Shown: one piece after another, positions 12,374 through 24,835 of the stretch
Layout: the number at the start of each line of letters is the position of its first letter
Numbering within the stretch: position 1 is the first letter of the stretch
NCBI RefSeq assembly: GCF_002865645.1
Contig: NW_020194610.1
Coordinates: forward strand, 1-64,000
Source of the DNA: Hyaloscypha bicolor E
Lineage: Eukaryota > Ascomycota > Leotiomycetes > Helotiales > Hyaloscyphaceae
DNA: 64,000 bases
Reading direction: 5' to 3'
Made by a program: the position numbers and the translations under genes
The notes under the pieces: generated by a model
Told to the model about the DNA's origin: nothing
The model's database searches: none
Seen by the model: only the letters and a program-made list of their open reading frames with translations

Positions 12374-12718
12374 TTCGTTGCAGGTGTTGATCGGTAACAG
12401 CTTTTCTTGTGAGACTAGAGCCAACGGCCTCGAATGAATGAAGAAGCGGAGCGGGAAAGTGATGCTGCGGCTGAAAAAGCGCCTGCAGCAAGCATAGCGG
12501 ATCACCTGACCCAGCGCACATCATGTATCTGGAAGTAGAAGTGGACGGATCTAAGTCCTTTGTATGGGAATATGCAGGTGCCAGTCTATATATGCCACCC
12601 AAGTTAGACCCCAACGTATGTATTGTATCCACGGCTCATTTAATTGTACCCCCCCCTCCTCCTCTCTCAGTAATCCTCCCCTATCTTCACGCACCTCACC
12701 CATTTCCCTAGCACCCTC
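12374..12718. other. Intergenic, no gene seen
   Basis: About 345 bp between the HET fragment and the 3' end of the BCS1-like gene. It is pyrimidine-rich toward the right (cccccccctcctcctctctc at about 12650), probably 3' UTR/terminator of the minus-strand neighbour. Confidence 0.5.
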
Positions 12719-14705
12719 TCACTGAACGGTAACCACCTTCCCACCCCTCCTCTTAACCTCCTTCATCCCCTCCACCCAACTCCCCACCTCCATCACCGCC
12801 CGTCGTGGATCCTTCTTCCGCTTCAACAGGAAGCCCTGGATCTCAGCCGGACTAAACATATCATCCGGCACCTGCTCCGCGAACCTGCCCGCAATCTCAC
12901 GCAACTCCTCCGCGCCCAGCTCCTCATCCTTCATCTTCTCAACCTTCCCGTTAGCAACCACGACAGCGCCTTTTGCGGAGCCGCTGGCAGTTCCGTAGGC
13001 GATTCCGTTCGCAGTGCTCTTGACAGGGGTGAGAGGAGGTGTGAACACATCTTTCTCGTTGGTGGTGCCGGTGATGGTTGGGGAGGAAGAAGAGGGATGC
13101 GAGATGATTAGCTTGGTGCGAGGGAGGTCGTTGGTATACATCCTCTCAAAGAGCTCGTTCACTTGTAGCTGCGTGGCGTTGCCGAATGCGACTTGGTGGT
13201 CGACGCGTCCGGGGCGGATGAGTGCTTCGTCAAGCTTCTCCGGGTGGTTGGTTGTCATTACTAGGACTCTGCCTTCGTGGGATGCAACGCCTGATGGATG
13301 TTAGTACTCTATCTGATTGAATTTTAAGATGAAATACGGATATTAATGAAAACGGAGTAGGAGTGGGGATTGCAAGCGACGTACCATCAATAATGTTCAA
13401 CAGCCCAGAGAGCGAGATACCCTTCTTCTTCTCCTCTTCCGACAACTGGTTCGCTTTCTTGAGCGCTTTCGTCAAATCAACCACATTCCAATCCTCCCCC
13501 CTTCTCTTCCCCTCCCCCTCCTCATCACCCTTCTTCACCTCCACTTTATCACTAATCGGCTCCCGAATCAAGCCCGCAGTATCTATATCCTCAAGCAGGA
13601 CAATGCACCGTGCCGGCAAATTCGTAAACAGCATTCCCAATTCCTCTTCCGTGAGCGTCGGCTCCAACAAGGAAACGACGTGAATATCCAGCCCAAACAC
13701 GCCCGCCAGCGCGAAGGTCAAACTCGTTTTCCCCGTTCCAGGCGGTCCATAGAATAGGTACCCTCTCCGGTACGGGATACCGCGGTTCGCATACCAGCGT
13801 GCAGTAGCAGGGTTAAGATACTCGTTGATATCAGCCAAGACGTCCATCTTCCGTTCCTCGTCTAAGACAACGGTCTTCATCGGTCTACAAGGCCGCTCTG
13901 CGATCTTGACCCAGGAACCACGACCCCCGAAACGGCGCATATCTTTCGGTGCTGGGCGCTTGATGACCGTCTTTGCGTTGTGGCCGAGGTGGTAGTGTGC
14001 TTTTGCATGTTGGATGAGCTTTTTTATGGGCTCGGTGGAGCGTCCGAAGCAAGAGAGTGTGAGGAGCTCTTTGTCTTTGAAGGCTGCTGCGCCACCTCCT
14101 AGCTCGTCGAACATAGCTACCTCTTTTCTTCGGAGCTGAAAGTACGTTCCTTTGTGCCAGAAGTTGTGGGAGCCAATTGCTGGTGTGAAGCGGGGTTGCG
14201 ATTTTGCTTCTTGGTTAGAGAAGTTTAGCCATTTGATGTTGCCTTCTGCGTCAACGGTCGTTTCCGGCGTCTCGGTGTCCTCGTTGTCCAGCTCCCAAGC
14301 GGATTTGGAGGGTGTCTCGGCCATGAGCCTTCGGGAGGAGTTAATCTTGTATTGGTGCGCAAGGAAGGCGATGAGGTGGGCGTGGATCTCGTCAGTGCTG
14401 CTGACGGTGATCTCGGCCATGTAGTTGCTGGCGACGGTTGCATAGATGACGGTCCATACTGAGCGGAAGATTCTCCCAGAGAGCCAGAGGACGACGCCAA
14501 GGGAGACGAGCACCGTGACGTCGAAGCCAAAGGAGAACAGGAGGAATTTGTGGATGGCGCCGTAGCCCGGGACGAAGGTCTCGAGGAGTGTCGTAGGGGA
14601 GAGCCCCCCTCCCGGGAGAGAAGACGACGAGTCAGAGATGTTTCCTGTGCTTCGTGGTGGAAAGGCGGACTCGAGAATATTCCCGATTCCAATTTTTTGC
14701 TTCAT
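12719..14705 (-). CDS. BCS1-family mitochondrial AAA ATPase
   Basis: Predicted 630 aa from two exons (14705-13385 and 13290-12719). The 94-nt intron has GTACGT donor, tactaac branch and CAG acceptor and joins NIIDG to VASHEG. One membrane helix lies at about residues 54-77, as in Bcs1, which is anchored in the inner mitochondrial membrane. A BCS1-type N-terminal region follows, then the AAA module: Walker A GPPGTGKT at about 320-327, Walker B CIVLLEDID at about 367-375, and the C-terminal MTTNHPEKLDEALIRPGRVD (sensor and arginine finger region). True Bcs1, which translocates the Rieske Fe-S protein into complex III, is about 450 aa. This protein is longer, with a low-complexity insert after ISHPSSSSPT and acidic/basic inserts near 385-420. 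It is therefore more likely one of the expanded fungal paralogues than the single-copy orthologue. Its substrate is unknown. It is divergent from the t-SNARE gene. Confidence 0.93.
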
Positions 14706-15908
14706 GGCTGCTGACCTATGAGGTTGGCAAGCCGATGTTGGTGTTTTGCCCTCGTGACTGGAAGAGTCTATCGCCTGCAGAAATTTCTCTTTGTATTGAG
14801 CCCGATCCTCTCTCGAAGGTGGAGGGATTTATCTCCGAACGTAGGATGCGTTTCACAGATTGTGACTTCTGTCTAAAAGAGCGGTATGGAAAGGAAAATG
14901 AATTCTTTTATGCGTGTTGGCACCACAAGGATGCAGCACCCTCTTGAATGGTCGAGCACTCGCCACGCCATGCACCTGCTTTGTACTTCGCGGCGGCAGC
15001 AGCAGCAGCAAGGGTATGAGTCGGTTGGAAAAAGGGATAAAGTTGGAAATTTACATATGAAGAGACGTTCACCAGTGCTTGTGGATTGCTAGGGGCAAAC
15101 TTAAGGCAACAGTTTGCCCCAGACAAGGCCAGTTTGGAGCCTTGCAGTACCAAGCAGTGGCGAACTTCGGCGAAGGCAGGCTTCAGCCACGTCATGTCTG
15201 GATTGGAGGGGTACCTATATTCAGTTACATAAGGCGAAATGCAGGTATGAAAGTTAGTATTGTGGAGGGGGCGTGTGACAAAATTGAAGACATGTTGGAT
15301 GTGTTTGGAGGTGTGGTGAGGAAGGAATACATAATCCAGCAAAGGCTTGGGATCGGCAAGCCACATGCAATCTTCCGAGAGGACAACCGCCTCAAGATCC
15401 TCTCTCTCGATCGGACATATCAAGCAACCAACAAATAACACACCAGCATCAAGATCCTACCATCTTGATTGTGACACCTTCCATCAGCCCCCCTCGTTGT
15501 CCAGCTCCGACTCCAACCGCATGAAGCCTCGATCCCAGACCGGTTGGCTGCCTGCACAACATCCTCGGCCCTGCAGCCTTGTTTTGCGCGCGGCTCGATA
15601 GGTCGCGGGCCACAGTTCCGGTTTACCTCATTCAGCCCACGACAGTTACCACGCGACGCAGGAGAGATACCTAGTCTGCCTTACCTTGCCTCGAAGGATT
15701 GTGGACAGGCCGGTGTTGGTACAGAGGACTCACATTTGCGTCGATTGAAAGGAAAACAGATCTGGTTCGAGAAGTGCGGACGGTTCGCGCGAAAGTGCAA
15801 GCTACCGTTGAGGGAGACCAACTTTGGCAAGGCGCTGCGGACACTCCGGTGTGCTACGCCGAGTACAAATTTGCATACGATTGAAGCAAAGGGATTGGTT
15901 TGGACAAG
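14706..15908. other. 1.2-kb divergent intergenic region
   Basis: It separates the BCS1-like gene (-) from the t-SNARE gene (+) and must hold both promoters. Open frames here are short and on both strands without family resemblance. A ggcggcagcagcagcagcagc run (about 14991-15011) is a small trinucleotide repeat. Confidence 0.6.
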
Positions 15909-16867
15909 ATGATGTCCTCAACGAACGAAGAGGACCCGTTCCTCCAAGTTCAAGCGTTAGTCTTCCCCTCTCTCAGCATCTATGGCGACCCCATCTGCCC
16001 CTCAAAGCTCCGCAGAGCCTCAACACAATTTCCCCTCCTTTGTCTCTCCCCAGAAAACCTCAGATCTCGGGCAGCACAGAGCCTCCTCCCCTCCCCTCCC
16101 CCCGATCTTTCCCCACTCCCTCCCTCTTTACTCCACTCCAAGCTAACCCCCCTCCCCCACACAGCGAAGTCCTAACCTCCCTAACCTCCACCCGCCAACT
16201 CTTCACCTCATACCTCCGCATCCTCTCCCTCAGTCCCACCCCCACAAACCCCGAGCTCCTCTCCGCCCGCGCCGAACTAACCTCCTCGCTCAACTCCCTA
16301 ACCGAAGACCTCTCCGACCTCTCCGCTTCCGTCTCCGCCGTGCAGTCCGACCCCTACAAATATGGACTGGAGATAGAGGAAGTAGCACGGCGGAGACGGC
16401 TGGTTGAGGAGGTAGGGGGCGAGATTGAGGATATGCGGGAGGAGCTCGCAAAACCGTCCATCCAATCTGCCTCCTCAGCAAACGGGAAGGGGAAGGGGTT
16501 GGGGATCAGTGGGAGTGGGAGTGGACTTGGGGACTCGGAAGAAGGGGGCATGGATTACAACGCCGAGTTCGAACACCAGCAACAGCTACACATGATGGCG
16601 GAGCAAGACACCACATTGGAAAGCGTCTTTCACACGGTAGGGAATCTAAGGCAACAAGCAGACCACATGGGTCGGGAGCTGGAAGAGCAAGCTGAGATGC
16701 TGGATACAGTTGATAACCTCGCGGATCGGGTGGGAGGACGCCTGCAGACGGGGATTAAGAGTATGGGGACTGTGATAAGGCGGAATGAGGAGAGGTTTAG
16801 TAGTTGTTGTATTGGGGTGTTGATTTTTGTGTTGGTGTTGTTGTTGGTGCTTGTTTTGGTTTTATGA
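15909..16867 (+). CDS. TLG1: Qc t-SNARE, Tlg1/syntaxin-6 family
   Basis: Predicted 249 aa from two exons (15909-15955 and 16165-16867). The 209-nt intron is very pyrimidine-rich (GTTAGT donor, CACACAG acceptor). Splicing joins MMSSTNEEDPFLQVQA to EVLTSLTSTRQLF. This N-terminus (EDPF..VQ) and the DPYKYGLEIEEVARRRRLVEEV stretch near 78-99 are typical of Tlg1/syntaxin 6. A low-complexity Gly/Ser linker (about 123-140) precedes the SNARE helix at about 161-222, with the zero-layer Gln in RELEEQ (about Q191). A C-terminal membrane anchor of Val/Leu occupies about 231-249 with almost no lumenal tail. The family acts in endosome to trans-Golgi fusion. Either of two adjacent ATGs (15909 or 15912) could start it. 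The longer open frame beginning at 15824 ignores the intron and is not credible. Confidence 0.9.
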
Positions 16868-17768
16868 AGTAGTAAGAACTTGCGGTTGATAGGACGGGGC
16901 ATTGGAGGCATTGATGGAGCATGGCGTCGGGTTGGTCGCATTGGGTGTGGAGTTAGGGATAGATACTAAAGCCGAGACATAGTCACAGAATAGAAGAATC
17001 TGAAGGCGGTAAAACAGTCATCACAATTCATTACCCGCGTTCGTTCAAAAAGCTCGCTGGTTCCTAATTTCTGAACGCTATGATGAGTTGCCTTTTAGCC
17101 TCCATATTTACGTCAATCAAAGAGAACATTCGTCCCACCTGCCAGCCAGCCATCAGAAGACTCATCTATCGTGGGGGGGAAAAAAAGGAGAAGCGTCAAA
17201 TCTGTCTGCTGCTGCCCATTGATCAATCGAGTAGGAAAAGGAAGAGAGAAGAAAGACTCGCTCGGAAACAAAGTCTGCCTGTATGTCGTACATTGAATAC
17301 CACCTCACGCGGAGGCAGCTACATTCCAAGGCCGGCCCTGCATTGTGATAGAGCGACAAGGTCTCCCCAGCTAAATACGCCCGCATCAAGAAATATGACT
17401 AGCCTGATCATCCGTCAAGATCGGATGAAGCCGGTAGTCACCCATCCCCGAAGAATCCAACCCCGGACCCACCACCGCACTGTTAGAGCCCGCGCTCCCG
17501 GACCGCCGATGAGAGCTAGCATGGCTACGCGCCGGACTGGAACTTTTCGATTTCTGAAGGAGAACACATCGTCAATGACCTTTCCACCATCGGAGGCTGG
17601 CAAAACGCACGCATCGCATAGACAAAAATGCTAAAGAGGAGATAGATGAGAGAGAGTATGCGCGAGCCCACACTTCTATTCCGTGAACAACACAATTTCA
17701 CAGGGGTAGGTAGGGTAAGGCAGGGGCATCCTGAAACGCAGAATAAAGCGGCATAATGCAAGTGCAAA
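16868..17768. other. Convergent intergenic region between TLG1 and RTS1
   Basis: About 900 bp downstream of both genes. No coding evidence. It should contain both 3' UTRs. Confidence 0.6.
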
Positions 17769-19997
17769 TCATCGCTGGCTTCTGGAGGAGCCTACCGAGT
17801 TTTGTCGATCATGAGTTGGTCTTCGCTCTCTCCGATCTCCATCTTGGAGCTTCAATGAATCCAATCTCTTCTGGTTGTCCTCGGTGATTGGATCTAGCTC
17901 GTCAACCTTGCTTTTCGATCGTGTTGAGTTATTGGTGACGGCAGAAGGACGGACAACGCCGTTTGTCTTCGCACGCTTGGCTTGTTCTGCGAGAGCTTTC
18001 CACTTGCTTTCTCTTGCCTGCTCGCGGGCCTCTGCATTGTTCTGATTCTCGGTGTAATCGTGTGAGCAATCATCGAAGAGCTGTGGGTTGATTTCCATGA
18101 AGAGCTTCATGGCATTATATACCATGCCATGGATTGTCCTTGTACAGGTTAGCAAGTAAAATCGGAAGAGTTGAAATCGATTTACCTATTCCAGTGTCCT
18201 TTCGAGTTCTCATAAAGTGGAGCGAACATGATTGGAAGGATGATCTCCACATTGTCGCTAACAAGATTGCAGAAGTATTCGTTGTTCCAAAAGTAAAGAG
18301 CACGCTCTGCAACCTGGAAGTGAGGACTTGCCACTGATTTTGCAAGTTGATGGAACAGCGGCTCTTGAACTTTTGCGAATTCGGCTGGATCCATGACCTC
18401 GAAGATATCCTCAACCTCGTTCAAGAACATAACCTCCTTCGTGCTGTTAACTTTCGGCCAGTAACGTAACAACCCAAGGACGACCTCCTCCGTCAAAGCG
18501 GCATCCTTTTCCAGGAATTGGACAATGCAGTATGCCAGCTGTGGATGATACATGCTCAGGCTCTTGACTTTGTGCAATGGGATTAGTACCCGAGTAAGGA
18601 AAAGCTTGTGTTCTTCCTTCAGGGGCAAGGCGAATCCGTTGATGATAGACCCGAGAATTTCTAATAACTCCGCAATGCCGTTGAATCGTTCCGTCTCGTA
18701 GATAAATTGGAAAAAGACATTATTCATGGACCTTCGTATGTATGACCGCAGATTGAGGAACTTGCCGTATATTCGGTGCAAAGTCGTCTTTAAGAAGTCT
18801 CGTTCTCGGGGATCTTCAGAATCGAACAGCTCGAGAAGCTGCAATACGAAGCTGTGATCTATGTACGCCTTGGCGATGTTGGTGTTGAAATCTTGGCTCT
18901 CGATGAATCTCAGGAAGAATTCGTACACGACTTGGATATGGGGCCAGGCGACTTCAAGAACAGGCTCGTCTTCCTCTGGGTCAAAGGCTTCTCCTTGAGG
19001 ATTCATTGGCGGTGGAATCGGCCGGAAAAGATTCTTGCTGAACATGTCCACCACTCTTGGATACATTGCCTCTGTAATCACCTGCCTGTTATTCGCAACG
19101 TAGTCTAGCAGCTCATGAAGCGCCAGTCGCTTGATTTCTTTCGATTTCATATCACCACTGGCGTCATTGAAGTCGAAGATGACGTTGCATTGATCGATCT
19201 TCTGCATGAAGAGGTCCTGCCGGCGATTGGGGGGAACTTCGTGGAAGCCTGGCAGCTTCTCCAATTCTCGTTGTGGAGAGATATCGAACCTCGAGGAATG
19301 CTGTCTCTTCGGCGTTCTGATTCCTTCGGGGACATCTTTCGGGGTTGTTTGTAAGCGGTCAAACATCAGAGACTTTTGGCCGGCTTTTGGAGGAGCAAGA
19401 TCGTGAGGCATCGTCTCTGCTGCACCTGGAGGAGGAATGTGCTAGGCACAATATCAGTGTTCAGTCTCTCGCGGCAGTAAAAAGGCCAACTTACTGGTGC
19501 ACTTGGACTAATAATAACACTCGGAGGGAGCTGACCATGGCGACTAGGAGTGCCTGATCCACCAGCACTTGGTGCATTTCCTCCGATGCTATTGAATCGA
19601 TCCGGATTTGCCATTGTGCTGTGTCCTGGATTTAGCGAATTGATCGATCCCGATTGTGGCTGCAAAGCAGGGCTGGATGTTGATGCGTTCGAAGCCCCAC
19701 CATCGTTTGGTGGCAGCGGTTTATTGCGAGGATCGTTCAGCGCAGTTGTCGAGGAAGATGGGGTCGCAACTGGAGATTGTGCTGCTTCTCTCGAGCTTGC
19801 TTGTGATGGCGACGAGGTTCCGTCCTTAGACTCTTTATTCTTGGATTTGGAAGATTTGTTTGAGTCTTTCGCGCGCGAGAGCTGCTCATGCTGAAAGGGT
19901 TAGCATGCGGTCGACTACCGGCGCATCGAAAAAGTCTGTTATGTGCCAAAGACAGACCGGCAAGACTTACAACCCGTTGCCTGAAGCCTTTCATCAT
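17769..19997 (-). CDS. RTS1: PP2A regulatory subunit, B56/B' family (Rts1/Par1-like)
   Basis: Predicted 682 aa from four exons: 19997-19971, 19890-19495, 19441-18186 and 18138-17769. The first exon encodes only MMKGFRQRV and is followed by an 80-nt intron (GTAAGT, gctaac, CAG). Further introns are 53 and 47 nt. Residues 10-140 are a Ser/Thr/Asn/Pro-rich disordered tail. From [10 protein letters not shown] onward the B56 domain of HEAT-like repeats is intact, with [39 protein letters not shown] and [14 protein letters not shown]. The C-terminal tail is basic and Ser-rich. B56 proteins select substrates for PP2A (LxxIxE motifs) and in yeasts act in stress response, septation and centromere protection. 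The start was chosen because MKGFRQRV is the conserved fungal N-terminus. Confidence 0.95.
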
Positions 19998-21075
19998 GGG
20001 CGACTTCGAGGCTGTGTTTCAGATATCTCCGTCTTGGATAACAGATAGCTGATACCCTCAACAGACCGTTCTTTTCAACTCCGCAGACTTCACAATTGGT
20101 TGGCACGTCTGTTTAACGTGATTGATCGTGTATGGGAGGTAATTGTAGCTCAACGGCAGGTATAGAGGAAGGTGTTGCCTGAAGTTGTGGCCGGTAAGTG
20201 TGGGGAAACAATGAGCCGATATCGAGAGTAGGGCCAGCAAGCGCCTTCTCGCACACGCGGTAGCTACGTTTTTCGAGGCAGGAAGTAAAGCCACGCAAGA
20301 TCGGAGAGCTGGTGGGTCGGTAGCCTTGGCTCAGTTGTTTGTTGATATCTCGGGCTCGGGGAGGCAGCCAAGGAGACGGCAGTCAGAACACTCGTTGCTG
20401 GATCTTGTTCTCCCCCAAAATAGTCGCAACCACGCGCAAACCGTAGCTTCCCGTAGATATGAGGTTGGTGTGGCCGAGGTGAGGATATTGATCTCGCGCC
20501 TTGAGCTAGCTCCTGCTGATCTGCATATTGACAACGTCAGAGCCAAGTCCAAGACAGAGCAGCACCAATGACTGAAAGTCCATGGGTGAATCACACAAAC
20601 CGCGTCTTCAAGAGCACACCCAATAACGACTAGGCTCTGTCCGCACAACCTGCGGCCGTGAATGTGGAGATGGCTCCCGGCGGTGTATGGGCTCCTCCTC
20701 GTTACCGTGACATTCGAAGAGATGTGACAAATGAAAGCCCACGCGTCCGGCGCACCTCAAGCTCGTAGAGGAGTAGAGAGAGGGATTGGGAAGAGGAATC
20801 GAAGACCGTCGGCGGTTCAATGGACGTCAGAGCGACAGCACAGGCAAGAACAGCAGCTGGCTAGCCGGCGTTCGGTTCCCCTCCACCAGGAGTGAGTGCG
20901 CCTAATTTGGCGCTAGTGTGGAGGCCTTAAAACTGAGGATGGAAACTTTCTCGTCCGCTAAAGGCTTCCCTCTTAACTAAACTAATTCACTAACTACAAG
21001 GGAGTTCCTATTCTCACTCGGTATTCAGATGGAGCCATTCGACTGAGCAAAGCGTGACCAATCTTTGCAGAAGCT
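19998..21075. other. Divergent intergenic region (RTS1 / TFIIIC tau95)
   Basis: About 1.1 kb containing both promoters. Open frames on both strands have no family resemblance. Confidence 0.6.
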
Positions 21076-23531
21076 ATGGCTGATCGCGGCCCTCCTCCAC
21101 GCAAGAAGCAACGCCGCCCATTGCCCGCCAGGCGACCCCCGCCAGAGCCCGAGCCAGCTCTTGCTCCTGAATTCGAGATAGGCACTCGAGAGGTAGTTGC
21201 TGTTGAACACCCTGCCATCATACAGAACCTGGATAATGGTATCAAGACATTCGGGGACAATCAACCATTTGAACGTGTAAGCTCATCAACAGTTGCGGCA
21301 CCTTTTTGTCATGCTCTTGTGGAGGTCCCGTGACCTGAAAGAAGCACCCACTTTCTGATATGAGATCAGCCATACAAAGCTAACAGCCTCTCAGATCATC
21401 AACTGCATTGATCCTGAGGAATGTATCCCACTCTATCTCAGGTTCAGAGACCCGACGTGTCCTCCAATTCTATCCCAAAGCACTTCGACCCAGAATATTG
21501 TCCTGAAGATCACGGTACCGAAGCGGACGGGCAGGAGACGCAAGAAAGGCTCTCAGGATCCATTCACAAGTGATGGAAGACCACTACCGCCGATACCTTC
21601 TAGTAGTGTTTCCGTCCCACCTCCACCGAAACCGCCCTCTCCGATCCCTCCCGGGCTGCCAATCGCAGGGGATGGTGTTGCTGGCCAAAGCTTTCCTGAT
21701 GGACCAGGGCTGCCAACTGTTATGGATGACGTTGATGGCTGCAGCGCTCTTGATGCGCATCTACACCGTAGACCAATGCCACCATCCGGAGAAGAAGATG
21801 CGACTTGGGAAGATGATGAACCTCGTGCACCCGAACTCTGTTCTCACTCCAGGATGGATACCAGTCTTTGGAGGAGGCTCCAGGACAATATTGGCAAGTA
21901 CACCTGTGAAGCTGTGGCAGAAATCAAACAGACACATCGTTTCCGAGGTAAGCATTCAGCAGGCCTAAGTCCAAACCAGAACTGACCATTACAGGCTTGG
22001 CGGACTTCCATCAATCAACAACTCATATGCCGTTCTTTTCCAAATTCCGCGATACGGCTCTCACCGGGAATAGTATGTGTTAAAATCTCCCTTGCTCGGA
22101 TTCTGCTGACAGCCCCCAGTCGAGAAGATGCGAGAGTTCAAGTTCGATACTAGCAGAGGCCCGAAACCAAATGAAGAGATCATAATGCCAACTAACATCA
22201 CGCCTTATTCTTTGCCATTCAACTGGAGCTGGCAACAAAATCCTCACATCTCCCAAGAAACCGACCCAGTCACAGGCAAGCCAATTTTGGTGAACACTTC
22301 ACGACTTGAGAGGCTCCAGGTGGTGTACTTGCCCCATTACATAGAAAACATCCCAGAAGGACCTTCTCAAGAACCCCCCGATGACCAAGATGTCCTCCAG
22401 ATTATTGAGAACATCAAGGAATTGTACAATGCACGCCCCATCTGGACTCGGAGAGCCATCATCAACAAAGTCAACTACGCTATCACCGAGGCTACGCTGC
22501 ACCTAATCAGATTGGCTCTCCCATACATTGGCTATCGATTTAGAGACGGCCCCTTCAAAGACGCCATCATCCAGTTTGGCCTCGATCCTCGAAAGGATCC
22601 TAAGTATCGCATGTATCAAACCATCTACTTCCAGCTCGCGGAACGGGAGGTAAGGGACCCCAATGCGCCATGGACCGGGATCCTCAAATCGACCAAGACC
22701 CCAAAGCAAACAAAGCGATCGAATGACAAGTTGAGTCACTTCTTCGATGGCAGAGATGTCGCCGTTGATGGGAAGATCTGGCAAATGTGCGACGTCACCG
22801 ATCCACTGCTCGCAAAACTCATCAAAGAGGCTCCTATCAGCGAAATTTTCGATGCCAAAAACGACGGTTGGTTTTGTAACGGGACCTTCGCGAAGATCAG
22901 AGCCATCATGAAAGTCAAGATGATAGCTCTGCATACGGGAAGGGTAGTGAAAGATGAAGACTTCAAGAAAGCGCTCGAGATGCCAGACATCATCCCAGAT
23001 CGAGAAGGCGGACGGGTCTGGATACCCGTCCCGGATATGCGGTTGAGCAAGGAAGAAATGGAGAAGTTACGAGCGTCTGGGAAGGACTTTACCATCATGA
23101 GTGGGATGCTGAAGCAGAAGAGAGCTTATAATGGACCCTTGAGACATCGGCGACGCCTCGAAGACGAAGCGGGTCCTAGTAATCGCAGACAGAAGCCGAT
23201 ATCTACTGGGGAAACAGATGAGACTCGGGGACCCAGCACAGCAGAGACTATGGACCCTAGACTCCTCGCCGACCAATTCTCCGAGGCGAGGATAGCGGAT
23301 GATACGGATGTCGGTATGGGGGATTATGGAGGATATGACGATGGTGAAGACGAGATGGAGGATTCGGAGGCAGATCGCTCTTCAGACTTAGGTGATGATG
23401 ATAGCGAGATGGAGGCATTTGGTCGGTCACCTGAAGACGAAGATGATACCCGTGAGGAAGGAGGAGGTACCAGCGAAGCAGACTCCGTCGATATGGTGGA
23501 GTACCACGACTCTCCCTCTCAGCTTTCATAG
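21076..23531 (+). CDS. TFC1: TFIIIC subunit tau95 / GTF3C5-like
   Basis: Predicted 747 aa from four exons: 21076-21276, 21395-21947, 21995-22072 and 22120-23531. Introns are 118, 47 and 47 nt, all GT-AG; the last acceptor is CCCCCAG before TCGAG, the only one that keeps frame. A basic/Pro-rich N-terminus is followed by a beta-barrel-like dimerisation region (EHPAIIQNLDNGIKTFG, LRFRDPTCPPI). The central region then has ADFHQSTTHMPFFSKFRDTAL and MREFKFDTSRGP. The C-terminal DNA-binding half carries LYNARPIWTRRAI, LPYIGYRFRDGPFKDAIIQFGLDPRKDPKYRMYQTIYFQL and DGWFCNGTFAKIRAIMKVKMIALH. The last about 100 residues are acidic. This is the Tau95 family, the subunit of RNA polymerase III factor TFIIIC that contacts the A box of tRNA genes. 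A clear single-copy housekeeping gene at the edge of a repeat block. Confidence 0.92.
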
Positions 23532-23704
23532 AGCATCGAGGGGCAGGAGTGAGAATTGATCGGCTGTTGAATAGCAGCCTAGAGCAACTTCGAGCTTGGC
23601 AATGCATACGCGTCTGAATCGCACTTGCATCTGGCATTTAGAAATGGCACGATGATCAATTCCAACCATCGTGCCCAAAACGAAAAACTTGATGTCTCTG
23701 GCAC

Positions 23705-23787
23705 GAGATCAGGGCAAAATTAAAGACTGGCCCCGAAGCTTGCGTAGGGCCGCCAGGCTTTAATTTTAGCGAAGCGGCCCTGATCTC
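23705..23787. repeat. 83-bp hairpin, left copy
   Basis: Outer arms gagatcagggc (23705-23715) and gccctgatctc (23777-23787) pair perfectly, and inner arms aaaattaaag (23716-23725) and ctttaatttt (23758-23767) pair too. The 71-bp core (agggc to gccct, 23711-23781) recurs in inverted orientation at about 29850-29918 with roughly 80 percent identity. The GC-rich centre reads ccccgaagcttgcgtagggc. Confidence 0.85.
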
Positions 23788-24039
23788 GATTCGAGATTAA
23801 TTAGATGCCTCAGGCACTTATTTAAGGGATATCAGCTTTACTGACTTTAAATTCACTTTGAAAATTCACTTTTTGAAGGCTAAAAATTTTCCAGGTAAGC
23901 TAAATAAGGTAGGTTTTAATTTCGAATTCCAAAGCTTCTTTCCTTTAATAAATATACATATATACATATATACGTAAGTCAACCCCTATACCCGCTACGG
24001 GCCTGCCCCTGGCCTGTAATACTCCTTACGGTCCGTAGA

Positions 24040-24225
24040 ATGTCTTCTCTACCATCTGCTGCCGCCGCCGCCACTACTACTATTACTACTACTACGGCAG
24101 TAAGCTTTGCTACTGGCCTGCCGCCGCCGCCCCACCCGTACTATGGCCTCCCTCTCCCTCCTCGCCGCCCGCCGTATACCTGTCTTACGGCCCGGCCGCA
24201 CTACCAACCCCGCCCGGCCTGCTAA
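24040..24225 (+). other. GC-rich low-complexity patch
   Basis: A ccgccgcc / actactact / ccgccgccgcc trinucleotide-rich patch within the Helitron region. It has an open frame of 61 codons, but the composition (Ala, Thr, Pro) is only that of the repeats. I do not regard it as a gene. Confidence 0.5.
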
Positions 24226-24796
24226 CCTGGAGACTGAGCTTGGCTAATTCGTTAGTCAAGTTCACCCTGCCGGGTATATATATTATACTAGCGGGTCGGA
24301 TATATAGATAATATATATAGTTATAGCTAGTTTTTTTAGTAGAAGCTATACTAACTATTATTATGGTAGTAAGGGTACCCGCTACTCCTTCTATAAGTAC
24401 TTTTATATAATATTTTACGGACCATAACTGATTTAATAGATACTTATAGGTACTACTCCTGCCGGCCCTACTCCCGCTAATTTTTCCTCGCTTTCCCGGG
24501 TTACTACCGGTAGTTATATAGGTAACCAGGTTATTCCTGGTAACTTATCTTTGTATATATATATCTGCTACGGATTATTATAGACCGTAACTAATATATA
24601 AATAGCCTGCTATACTACTGCCGCCTGCTACCGCCGCTTACTTACTTCCTCTCAGAAAATATACCGTTTTACTGAGCTCTATAGGGAACTAGTAGCTCTT
24701 TATAAAGAGGAGGTAGAGGTACTAGAGAAGGAGAAGGAGACGGATTATTCGGTACCGGAAATAGAGAATAGAGAAAAGTAAGGGAGAGAGGAAAGG

Positions 24797-24834
<38 letters not shown>

Positions 24835-24835
24835 G
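24797..24835. repeat. (GA)n microsatellite
   Basis: A run of about ten GA dinucleotides inside a longer purine-rich tract (about 24665-24850). Confidence 0.85.

Noticed and set aside
14908..15441. 177-codon minus-strand frame between BCS1-like gene and TLG1
   Set aside because: Ala repeat from a GCT/GCA microsatellite, no domain, overlaps equally long plus-strand frames; likely promoter DNA.
15824..15908. Longer N-terminus of the t-SNARE
   Set aside because: Requires reading through an intron with clear GTTAGT and CACACAG ends; the spliced start gives the conserved EDPF..VQ N-terminus.
24040..24225. Ala/Thr/Pro-rich open frame
   Set aside because: Product of trinucleotide repeats in a transposon relic.
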